This document shows positions 6,789-13,272 of a stretch of 22,841 nucleotides of DNA, piece after piece. The stretch's first letter is position 1. Each line of letters starts with the position of its first letter. Both the position numbers and the translations under genes were made by a program. The stretch is from Spirochaetia bacterium (GTDB taxonomy: Bacteria; Spirochaetota; Spirochaetia; Treponematales; Breznakiellaceae), in assembly GCA_025997795.1 (NCBI GenBank), contig BNVB01000037.1:1-22841 (forward strand), given 5' to 3'. Under the pieces are notes generated by a model. That model made no database searches, was not told the origin of the DNA, and worked only from the letters and a program-made list of their open reading frames with translations.

Positions 6789-7053
6789 AACACTGGGCCG
6801 TCCTCCGGGCTGCAAACTCATACGGCTTTCTGCGGATATTGAAGACGGTTTAATCACCTTTATTTCTATTAGGGGCGATTTTTTTGCCAGCCCCGAAACG
6901 GGTTTTGAAAACGCCGAGCGCCGCCTTACCGGTACCGCCCTGGCAGAAGCGGGTTGTGCCTTCGACACCTTCCTGGCGGAGGAAGGTGTCGAAGCCTTCG
7001 GCATAAACGGAAAAGCCATCGCGGAATTACTTACGGCGGCAAACAATGGATAA
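6778..7053 (+). CDS. lplB: Lipoate-protein ligase accessory subunit (LplB / C-terminal domain)
   Basis: A stand-alone 91-residue protein that resembles the C-terminal accessory domain of lipoate-protein ligase A. It has a K-L-I-R-L-S-A-D-I strand, a D-G-L-I-T-F-I-S-I strand, a G-D-F-F motif at 33-36, and then a helix ending in an L-T-G-like turn. In archaeal bipartite ligases (Thermoplasma LplA/LplB) this domain is a separate protein, needed for lipoate activation. Here it lies immediately upstream of the catalytic subunit and overlaps it by 8 nt; it overlaps lipA by 11 nt. AAAGGA before ATG 6778 supports the start. A perfect 15-bp inverted repeat lies inside its reading frame. Confidence 0.78.
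   Translation: MRIETLGRPPGCKLIRLSADIEDGLITFISIRGDFFASPETGFENAERRLTGTALAEAGCAFDTFLAEEGVEAFGINGKAIAELLTAANNG
6960..6994. repeat. Perfect 15-bp inverted repeat inside lplB
   Basis: The arms 6960-6974 and 6980-6994 are exactly complementary, with a 5-nt loop GGCGG. The left arm contains TTCGACACCTTCCT at 6961-6974. No T run follows, so it is not a terminator. It is translated as part of the protein (FDTFLAEEGVEAF) near the C-terminus. Confidence 0.85.
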
Positions 7054-7879
7054 GCATCCAGGCAAACCCGGTAAACCGGGCAAACATTCTTTCAGGCTGC
7101 TTTGTACGGGCTTTCACAACTGTTACTATAACATGGGCCTCGACGAAGCTCTCCTGGAATCTGTTGCCGGAAGATCCTCCGCCCCGGTATCCTCCGGGCC
7201 GGTATCCTCCGGGCCGGTACTTCGTTTTTACGGCTGGAATCCTCCGGCGGTTTCGGTGGGTTATTTCCAGGGCCTTACCGAAGAAGTGGATCTGGAGGCT
7301 GCCAAAAGCTTCGGCTTTGATACGGTCCGCCGGATTTCCGGCGGCGGGGCGGTGCTTCACAAGTCGGAATTAACGTACAGCATTATCATGGATCTGGATC
7401 ATCCCCTGGCGGGAAAGGATATTGGCGAATCCTACCATATCCTTTGTGAAGGCCTTATCCGCGGCTTTAAACTGCTGGGTATTGATGCGGTTTTTTCGGG
7501 CATTAACGACATACTAACAGGGGGCAAAAAAATTTCCGGCAATGCCCAGACCCGGCGCATGAATTGTCTGCTTCAGCATGGAACGGTATTACTGGACAAC
7601 GATGTGGATACTATGTTTGAGGTACTCAAAGTGCCGGAAGAAAAAATCAAAGGCAAATTGATAAGCGAAGTCAAAGAGCGGGTTACTTCGCTTAAGGCCG
7701 TATTGGGAAGAGTTGTGCCTTTTGAAGAAGCGGAAGCAGCTTTTATTTCGGGATTCACCGAAGCCCTGGATCTGGATTGTACCGAAGGAAAGACGGAGCC
7801 AACACCGGAGGAAGACAAGCGGGCCCGGGAACTGGCGGATACCAAATTTTCCGCCAGGGAATGGCTTTTTAAAAAGTAA
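7046..7879 (+). CDS. lplA: Lipoate-protein ligase A catalytic subunit
   Basis: A 277-residue BPL/LplA-type ligase. It carries the lipoate-binding motif RRISGGGAVLH (95-105), GGKKISGNAQ with the likely catalytic lysine K162, and HGTVLLD. It lacks the usual C-terminal accessory domain, which is supplied by the gene just upstream. The enzyme attaches lipoate, or possibly octanoate in the LipM manner, to carrier domains of 2-oxoacid dehydrogenases or GcvH. With lipA next door and no lipB seen, an octanoyltransferase role is a real alternative. Two low-complexity stretches look like expansions: GKPGKPGK near the N-terminus and PVSSGPVSSG at about residue 47, the latter from a 15-bp DNA unit. The 8-nt overlap with lplB implies coupled translation. 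Confidence 0.9.
   Translation: MDKHPGKPGKPGKHSFRLLCTGFHNCYYNMGLDEALLESVAGRSSAPVSSGPVSSGPVLRFYGWNPPAVSVGYFQGLTEEVDLEAAKSFGFDTVRRISGGGAVLHKSELTYSIIMDLDHPLAGKDIGESYHILCEGLIRGFKLLGIDAVFSGINDILTGGKKISGNAQTRRMNCLLQHGTVLLDNDVDTMFEVLKVPEEKIKGKLISEVKERVTSLKAVLGRVVPFEEAEAAFISGFTEALDLDCTEGKTEPTPEEDKRARELADTKFSAREWLFKK
7184..7213 (+). repeat. In-frame 15-bp tandem repeat inside lplA
   Basis: Two identical copies of CCGGTATCCTCCGGG occupy 7184-7198 and 7199-7213, with a partial copy after. They encode PVSSG twice, between the first helix and the LRFYGW strand, a place where homologues normally have a short loop. Confidence 0.8.
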
Positions 7880-7896
7880 ACCGTTATGATACATCT

Positions 7897-9060
7897 ATGC
7901 GTTCCTTAGGCTTGTTCATAAGATGCGCCTTCCTTGCCGCCGGTTTTTTGGCCCTTACCCTTGAAGCGGCCGCACAGGCTCCCGATACTGTATCCGGCAG
8001 TCCTCTGGTGACAGATCTTTCCCTCTATAATTTGATCCAGGCCGCCGGGGGAGCCGGTCTTTTGTGGCGGCCGGATTGGCCTTTGGAACTGCCCCCGGAT
8101 TTGTTTTATGCCGCCGGGGAAACCGTATCAATAAGCGTTGGAAACCCGGTTTCCACTAAAGTTGGAAACCTGGTGTTTTCCCGGGATGGCGAAAAAATCC
8201 GGTCGTTCCCGGTGTTGATCAATTCCGCCGCTGGAGGGCCAGCCCTTTTTCAGGGCCTTGTCAGTTATGACAAGGAAGGGCGGCTTGCCAGGTTGAGCTG
8301 GGAAAATCCTGCCCAAAGTCCCGCTCCGTCATCTGCCGCTGCTCCTTCGGGGCAGGACAGCGGTCAGGATGCGGAGGTCCTGCAGTGGGATGGCGATGGA
8401 CGGCCGGTGCTTTTCCGGATCTTTGCGGGGGATTATTATTTTGCCGCCCTGGAATATACTGCCGGTTCGGTAATTGAGACCTGGTATAACCGGGATGGGG
8501 CGGCGCTCTTTGTACTTATCACCGGCCCCGCCGGGCGCTTGATTATGCCTGCTTCCCCGCCGCAGACCGGTGAGAAGCCGCAGGCTGACGAAAAACCGGC
8601 TGACGGGCAAAATGAAAACCGGGAAACAAAAATCTTTTATAACAGCAATGGCCGTATTTCCCGGATTGAAGACGCCGCCGGAACCGCCGCCGCTCTCTAT
8701 ACAACAAAGGGCATGCCCCGGTATTTGGAATTGCTTCAATACGGAACATCGGCCGGAACATCGGAAAATACCGTGGAAAATGCCGCCGAAAATACCGCCG
8801 CTTATACGTACCAGTGGGACGAGGCGGGCAGACTTGTCCGCTTGAGCAGGGAACCGGCGAATGCGGATTCCTTTGGAAACCGGGATTCCCCTTTAGGGGA
8901 TACCGGCGATTACCGTTACGAATATACCCTGGACAGCCGGGGGAACTGGATCGAACGGCGGGAAATTACCATGGGCCGTGTGGGAGACCAGGAAACCGGC
9001 GAAAGGTCTGTTCCGGTAACGGTAAAAACTATCCGGCGGACTATCCGTTATGGGAAGTAA
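7897..9060 (+). CDS. Secreted YD-repeat-like protein of unknown function
   Basis: A 387-residue protein. Its N-terminal signal peptide has a hydrophobic stretch from about residue 12 to 24 and a likely cleavage site in EAAAQA. The mature part contains several segments of the kind 'G-R-hydrophobic-x-R-hydrophobic', such as DEAGRLVRLSRE, NSNGRISRIED and RYEYTLDSRGNWIERRE. These resemble isolated YD/RHS-type repeats and suggest an all-beta extracytoplasmic protein. Low-complexity Ala/Glu/Asn/Thr stretches lie near residues 285-305. Residues 81-92 are the repeat-derived VGNPVSTKVGNL segment shared with lipA. No strong ribosome binding site precedes ATG 7897. It follows lplA after 17 nt in the same direction and is probably co-transcribed. 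Its function is unknown. Confidence 0.75.
   Translation: MRSLGLFIRCAFLAAGFLALTLEAAAQAPDTVSGSPLVTDLSLYNLIQAAGGAGLLWRPDWPLELPPDLFYAAGETVSISVGNPVSTKVGNLVFSRDGEKIRSFPVLINSAAGGPALFQGLVSYDKEGRLARLSWENPAQSPAPSSAAAPSGQDSGQDAEVLQWDGDGRPVLFRIFAGDYYFAALEYTAGSVIETWYNRDGAALFVLITGPAGRLIMPASPPQTGEKPQADEKPADGQNENRETKIFYNSNGRISRIEDAAGTAAALYTTKGMPRYLELLQYGTSAGTSENTVENAAENTAAYTYQWDEAGRLVRLSREPANADSFGNRDSPLGDTGDYRYEYTLDSRGNWIERREITMGRVGDQETGERSVPVTVKTIRRTIRYGK
8137..8172 (+). repeat. Second copy of the lipA-type in-frame repeat
   Basis: One full 24-bp unit (8137-8160) is followed by half a unit (8161-8172). It is 35/36 identical to 6447-6482 in lipA and read in the same frame. The 7-mers GGAAACC at 8141-8147 and 8164-8170 pair with GGTTTCC at 8148-8154. 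Confidence 0.85.
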
Positions 9061-9328
9061 AGAAATGACCGGAGCTTCCGCCGATTGGCAGGAAACGACC
9101 TACCGGGAAACCTACGAGAAAGAACTCCGGGGACTCCGCCGCAGGCTGGCATCGGATCTTTCCTGTACCACCGGAGACCTGGAAGGGACCCTCAAAAACC
9201 TCTATATCATGGACGGCGCCGACTGGCTGGGCAGGGGAGAACTCCAGAGCGCTGTTCTGGCTGCTACCATAGCCGCCTACGAGACAGTAATCGGTGAACT
9301 GCACTTGGGGATCAAACGAAAACCGTAA
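9050..9328 (+). CDS. Small helical protein of unknown function
   Basis: A 92-residue hydrophilic protein, not recognised. Charged helix-forming segments (TYRETYEKELRGLRRRLAS, DLEGTLKNLYIMDGADWLGRGELQSAVLAATIAAYETVI) suggest two or three helices. There is no signal peptide or membrane segment. Its ATG overlaps the end of the preceding gene by 11 nt. ATG 9065 is an alternative start, six residues in. It is the last gene before the terminator at 9427 and so ends the phoH-to-lplA cluster. Codon use fits its neighbours, which argues for a real gene. Confidence 0.65.
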   Translation: MGSKEMTGASADWQETTYRETYEKELRGLRRRLASDLSCTTGDLEGTLKNLYIMDGADWLGRGELQSAVLAATIAAYETVIGELHLGIKRKP

Positions 9329-9426
9329 GTTTTCCGGAATTGTTGTAACCTTTTTTTCTTCCGTTTGTTCCAAAAATAGGCAGACGGTAAAACACTGTTT
9401 CCTATTCCTCCTTTCCTTTTTGGTTT

Positions 9427-9460
9427 ACCCCGGGGGCTCTCCTTCCTCCGGGGTTTTTTT
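9427..9460 (+). terminator. Rho-independent terminator
   Basis: ACCCCGG at 9427-9433 pairs with CCGGGGT at 9448-9454. The stem extends inward by a G-T and two G-C pairs, with an 8-nt loop at 9437-9444. A seven-T run, 9454-9460, follows at once. It ends the transcript running from phoH. Confidence 0.9.
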
Positions 9461-9501
9461 GTACTTCCCCAGGAAGCGGTTCCGGTGTAAACTATCATAC
9501 T

Positions 9502-11925
9502 ATGACTGCCGCTGTTGAAGTAATAAACGAGGGAATATTTCTCCGGAAAACCGCGTCCAAAGGTGATGTCATATCAAAATTGGACTTCGAGCAAAAGCAA
9601 GAAGTCTCAAAATTAGACTTCGCGCGAAAGCAAGAAGTCTCATTAGCACATAAAGGAACCATAACATATGGAATACTTGCCGCCCATAATGAAGGCGGAA
9701 AAATCGAGCCGGGCAAGGAAACGGCAGACTCCCTTCCCGCCCTCCGGCTCCATTTTGATGCGCTGGCCTCTCACGACATTACCTTTGTGGGGATTATCCA
9801 GACTGCCAAAGTTTCGGGACTTACCGCCTTTCCTGTTCCCTATGTTTTAACCAACTGTCACAATTCTCTCTGCGCCGTGGGTGGAACGATCAACGAGGAT
9901 GATCATGTCTTTGGCCTTTCGGCGGCCCGGAAGTACGGCGGGATCTATGTGCCGCCCCACCTGGCGGTAATTCATTCCTATATGCGGGAGGCCTGGGCGG
10001 GGTGCGGTAAAATGATCCTTGGCAGCGACAGCCATACCCGTTACGGCGCCCTGGGCACCCTGGCAGTGGGGGAGGGCGGCGGCGAACTGGTAAAACAGCT
10101 TCTTTCACAGTCTTACGAAATGGCCTACCCCAGGGTGCTTGCGGTGTACCTGGAGGGGAGCCCCCGCCCCGGTGTCGGCCCCCAGGATGTGGCCCTGGCC
10201 CTGATTGGTGCGGTGTTCAAAAGCGGTTTTGCCAAAAACGCTGTACTGGAATTTATCGGCCCCGGTTTAAGCTCCCTTCCCGCAGAATACCGTAACGGCA
10301 TTGATGTGATGACCACCGAAACCGCCTGCTGGTCATCGGTTTGGAAAACCGATGAAACCATCCGCTTATATCTGGACCTCCATGGCCGCCCCGGCGATTA
10401 CCATGAATTACAGCCCGCAGAAACTGCCTATTACGACGGGATGATCAAAATCAGCCTGGACAAGGTAAAACCGATGATCGCCATGCCCTTCCACCCCAGT
10501 AATGTCTATGAACTTGACGAAGTAATAGCCAATCCCGGCGATGTCTTCCGCCAGGTGGAAAAAGAAACGGCGGAAATTTTTGGCAGGAGACTAGACCTGG
10601 GCCTAATGGAAAAGATCGATAAGCAGGGCCGCGTTCATGTTGATCAGGGGATCATCGCCGGTTGTGCCGGGGGAACCTTTGACAATATCATGGCCGCCGC
10701 AGATATTTTGGCAGATACCGGGCCGGCGGCAGATACCGGGCCGGCGGCAGACAGATCGGCAGCGGGTTTTAGTTTATCGGTGTATCCGGGGAGCCAGCCG
10801 GTTTATCTGGAAATTGCCCGGAACGGCGCTTTGGCAAAACTTGTCGCCGCCGGGGTGGTGATCAAAACGGCGTTTTGCGGTCCCTGTTTTGGCGCAGGAG
10901 ACGTGCCCGCCAACCGGAGTTTTTCCATCCGGCACACAACCCGGAATTTTCCCAGCAGGGAAGGATCCAAACCCAACCAGGGCCAGATCGCTTCGGTGGC
11001 CCTGATGGATGCCCGGAGTATCGCCGTCACGGCGTTAAACGGCGGTATTCTCTCTTCTGCAGAAAACAGCGCCGGAAAATACGGCGAAACCGGGCAACGC
11101 TCTTATCCCTATCATTTTGACGAAACCCCCTACCGGGCCAGGGTTTACAACGGCCTGGGAAAAGCCGGGGCAGGGGAACTGATCTACGGCCCCAACATTA
11201 CCGACTGGCCCGCCATGGAAGCCCTGGGAGAACATATCCTCCTAAAAATTGTTTCGTTCATTACCGATCCGGTAACCACCACCGATGAATTGATCCCTTC
11301 GGGGGAAACATCGTCGTACCGGTCCAATCCGCTGGCCTTGGCGGAATTTACCCTGTCCCGTAAAGATCCCGCCTATGTGGGCCGGGCCAAGGGACTTCAA
11401 GCGGCAGCCTTGGCCCGGACCGGCGGCGCTGTGGAAACCACGGCTGAAACGGCGGCGGAACTGGACGCGGTGATCCGGGCCCTGGGGACAGATCCGGCGG
11501 CCATACAAACCGCCTCGGCGATTTTTGCGGTAAAACCCGGGGACGGCAGCGCCCGTGAACAGGCTGCCAGCTGCCAACGGGTTTTGGGGGGCGGCGCAAA
11601 CTTTGCCAATGAATATGCTACCAAGCGGTACCGGAGTAATCTTGTTAACTGGGGGCTTATTCCTTTTATAATCGAAGGAAAACCGCCCTTTACGAATGGG
11701 GACTATATTTTTATACAAGATATTCGTACCATGATTAGGGGAGAGATAGAGCAGGCAGAGGCCCGGATTATCCGGCCAAGCCTGGCGGGTACACTAAGGG
11801 CAGAACTAAAAGGAACCCTTACCCTGGCAGCGCCGGAGCTCAATCACATGGAACGGGAGCTCCTTTTGGCCGGATCCCTCATTAACTATAACCGTAATCA
11901 ACTGGAGAAACAGAATGTCAGATAA
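9502..11925 (+). CDS. Aconitase-family hydratase (YbhJ-like)
   Basis: An 807-residue member of the aconitase superfamily. Recognisable parts are GSDSHTRYGALGTLAVGEGG, the cluster cysteine C388 in IAGCAGGTFDN, C459/C462 in CGPCFGAGD, and the NRSFSIRHTTRNFPSREG region, followed by a swivel-like C-terminal domain. The three cysteines should hold a [4Fe-4S] cluster. Several features, such as TETACWSSVW and the altered first-cysteine motif, point to the YbhJ-type putative hydratases rather than housekeeping aconitase, so the substrate is uncertain. Two in-frame repeat insertions occur: residues 25-46 (33-bp unit) and 404-415 (18-bp unit). No ribosome binding site is evident before ATG 9502. The end overlaps the next gene by 11 nt. 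Confidence 0.88.
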   Translation: MTAAVEVINEGIFLRKTASKGDVISKLDFEQKQEVSKLDFARKQEVSLAHKGTITYGILAAHNEGGKIEPGKETADSLPALRLHFDALASHDITFVGIIQTAKVSGLTAFPVPYVLTNCHNSLCAVGGTINEDDHVFGLSAARKYGGIYVPPHLAVIHSYMREAWAGCGKMILGSDSHTRYGALGTLAVGEGGGELVKQLLSQSYEMAYPRVLAVYLEGSPRPGVGPQDVALALIGAVFKSGFAKNAVLEFIGPGLSSLPAEYRNGIDVMTTETACWSSVWKTDETIRLYLDLHGRPGDYHELQPAETAYYDGMIKISLDKVKPMIAMPFHPSNVYELDEVIANPGDVFRQVEKETAEIFGRRLDLGLMEKIDKQGRVHVDQGIIAGCAGGTFDNIMAAADILADTGPAADTGPAADRSAAGFSLSVYPGSQPVYLEIARNGALAKLVAAGVVIKTAFCGPCFGAGDVPANRSFSIRHTTRNFPSREGSKPNQGQIASVALMDARSIAVTALNGGILSSAENSAGKYGETGQRSYPYHFDETPYRARVYNGLGKAGAGELIYGPNITDWPAMEALGEHILLKIVSFITDPVTTTDELIPSGETSSYRSNPLALAEFTLSRKDPAYVGRAKGLQAAALARTGGAVETTAETAAELDAVIRALGTDPAAIQTASAIFAVKPGDGSAREQAASCQRVLGGGANFANEYATKRYRSNLVNWGLIPFIIEGKPPFTNGDYIFIQDIRTMIRGEIEQAEARIIRPSLAGTLRAELKGTLTLAAPELNHMERELLLAGSLINYNRNQLEKQNVR
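9574..9639 (+). repeat. In-frame 33-bp tandem repeat near the hydratase N-terminus
   Basis: Two copies (9574-9606 and 9607-9639) differ at three or four positions and encode SKLDFEQKQEV and SKLDFARKQEV. Each unit holds an inverted pair GACTTC...GAAGTC. The segment is visibly more AT-rich than the gene around it, as expected of inserted DNA. Confidence 0.85.
10711..10746 (+). repeat. In-frame 18-bp tandem repeat in the hydratase
   Basis: Two identical units GCAGATACCGGGCCGGCG lie at 10711-10728 and 10729-10746 and encode ADTGPA twice, followed by a degenerate ADRSAA. They lie between the first cluster cysteine and the CGPC motif, lengthening a loop. Confidence 0.8.
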
Positions 11926-12901
11926 ACCGGAAATACTTCCCTTTTGGCTGCGCGTTTTAAAATGCGCCAGGGATAATATAAAACCGGCCCTGTCGGTTAT
12001 CGGTTTTCTGCTCCGCATCATGCTGCCCGTTTCTTTTGCCGTGATGCTTCTTAAAACTTCGGGTGTTCTTTTTTATGTCTCCCGGTTTATGAATCCCCTG
12101 ATGTCTTTTTTGGGACTGCCCGGCGAAGCGGCTTTGGCGTATATCAGCGCTATTTTTATAAATATCTATTCGGCCATCGCTGTGATCGAAACGCTTTCCC
12201 TAACGGGAAAACAGCTTATTATCCTTGCTACCATGTGCCTTATTGCCCATAACTTTTTTGTTGAATGTGTGGTGTTAAAAAAAGCCGGTTCCAGCTTTCG
12301 CAAGATGGTAGTACTGCGGCTTTTTAATTCACTCCTGGCAGGCCTGGTGATGAGTTTTATCGTTCCCGGCCAAATCGGCTCCTTTGCGGGTTTTGCCGCC
12401 AAAACAACAAATCCCCACATCGGCCTTAACCTGGCCCTTTTTCTGGAAGGTCTTGGACCCTGGTTCAGGGATTCGGTTTTTTTGGTACTCCAGATTTTTC
12501 TTATTGTCTTTGCGGTAATGTTTCTCCAGCGGCTTTTGGCGGAATTCGGCCTTATAAAAAGGCTCAGCCGTATTGCCGCGGTGCTTATGGGTTTTTTAGG
12601 CCTTTCTGCCGATACCGCCTATGTGTGGCTTATCGCGAATACCGTTGGGGTCGCCTATGGAGCGGGGGTCATTATTGACGAAGTACGGGAAGGAAGCCTT
12701 TCCCGGGTAGATGCTGATCTTTTTAATCACCATGCAGCCATAAGCCACTCCCAGATAGAAGATACGGTGTTATTTGTAAGCCTCGGGGCTCCCTATCTTT
12801 GGATTGCCCTTCCCCGGTTTATTCTGGCGATTATTGTGGTTTGGGTGGAGCGGGCCCGGCGGGCTATTTTCCGGTCCTCCTTCCGGGTCAAGATTGTCTA
12901 A
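11915..12901 (+). CDS. Gate-domain (nucleoside-recognition type) membrane protein
   Basis: A 328-residue polytopic membrane protein with two related halves. Each is of the Gate/SpmA-like type found in nucleoside transporters, FeoB and sporulation proteins. The first half includes a hydrophobic run from about residue 28 and the segment GLPGEAALAYISAIFINIYSAIAVI. The second includes FLGLSADTAYVWLIANTVGVAYGAGVI and a conserved FNHHAAISHSQIEDT segment. Substrate unknown. GGAG before ATG 11915 supports the start, and the 11-nt overlap with the hydratase gene suggests a joint function, perhaps transport of the hydratase substrate. Its 3' end overlaps the oppositely oriented regulator gene by 132 nt. 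Confidence 0.8.
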   Translation: MSDKPEILPFWLRVLKCARDNIKPALSVIGFLLRIMLPVSFAVMLLKTSGVLFYVSRFMNPLMSFLGLPGEAALAYISAIFINIYSAIAVIETLSLTGKQLIILATMCLIAHNFFVECVVLKKAGSSFRKMVVLRLFNSLLAGLVMSFIVPGQIGSFAGFAAKTTNPHIGLNLALFLEGLGPWFRDSVFLVLQIFLIVFAVMFLQRLLAEFGLIKRLSRIAAVLMGFLGLSADTAYVWLIANTVGVAYGAGVIIDEVREGSLSRVDADLFNHHAAISHSQIEDTVLFVSLGAPYLWIALPRFILAIIVVWVERARRAIFRSSFRVKIV

Positions 12902-13183
12902 AATGGCAAGGATCCGCTGAAAAGCCGATCCGGGTTTCTTGAGTTCCCGGGACCCCCGGGTGATCTTGCAGAGCGAAAGCCCCAGGAGCCTGGCAATTTC
13001 CCGCTGGGGTAGACCTTCCCGCAGGGTTTTGACCAGGGCCCAGCGGGCGGCGATGTCGGCGGTTTCTGCGGGGGTGAGCAGGCAGCTAAAAAATGCCTCC
13101 AGGAGTTCCCTGTCGTTGGTTTCCGCCAGGACCCGGCACAACTCGCCCATATTTTTCTTTACCCTCGGATCAAGCGCTGTCAT
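12770..13183 (-). CDS. TrpR-family (TrpR/YerC-like) DNA-binding regulator
   Basis: A 137-residue protein whose first 100 residues fit the Trp repressor superfamily: the helix LLTPAETADIAARWALVKTL and the helix-turn-helix GLPQREIARLLGLSLCKITRGSRELK. The ITRGS recognition helix end is typical. Whether it binds tryptophan cannot be told here, and no trp biosynthesis gene is in the window. It may control one of its neighbours. The C-terminal 40 residues are a Pro/Asn/Gly/Lys-rich extension encoded entirely over the end of the Gate-domain gene on the other strand, making it longer than the usual TrpR of about 100 residues. A TATACT -10-like box (13190-13195 on this strand) lies only six bases before the ATG, so a leaderless transcript is possible. 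Confidence 0.85.
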   Translation of the reverse strand: MTALDPRVKKNMGELCRVLAETNDRELLEAFFSCLLTPAETADIAARWALVKTLREGLPQREIARLLGLSLCKITRGSRELKKPGSAFQRILAILDNLDPEGGPENSPPGPLHPNHNNRQNKPGKGNPKIGSPEAYK

Positions 13184-13217
13184 GGCACAAGTATACCATA
13201 AAATAATAATAAAAACC

Positions 13218-13245
13218 TTGCTTTTCGCCGGAGAATCACTACAAT
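13218..13245 (+). promoter_or_regulatory. Probable promoter of the sugar-uptake operon
   Basis: TTGCTT at 13218-13223 and TACAAT at 13240-13245 are 16 bp apart. The start codon follows at 13273, with GAGGAG at 13262-13267. No clear operator palindrome is visible between promoter and gene. Confidence 0.6.
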
Positions 13246-13272
13246 AAGAGTAACCAAATTTGAGGAGTAAAC

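Noticed and set aside
9465..9501. Promoter for the hydratase gene
   Set aside because: TAAACT- and TATCAT-like boxes exist but no -35 hexamer at an acceptable spacing was found, so I did not call it.
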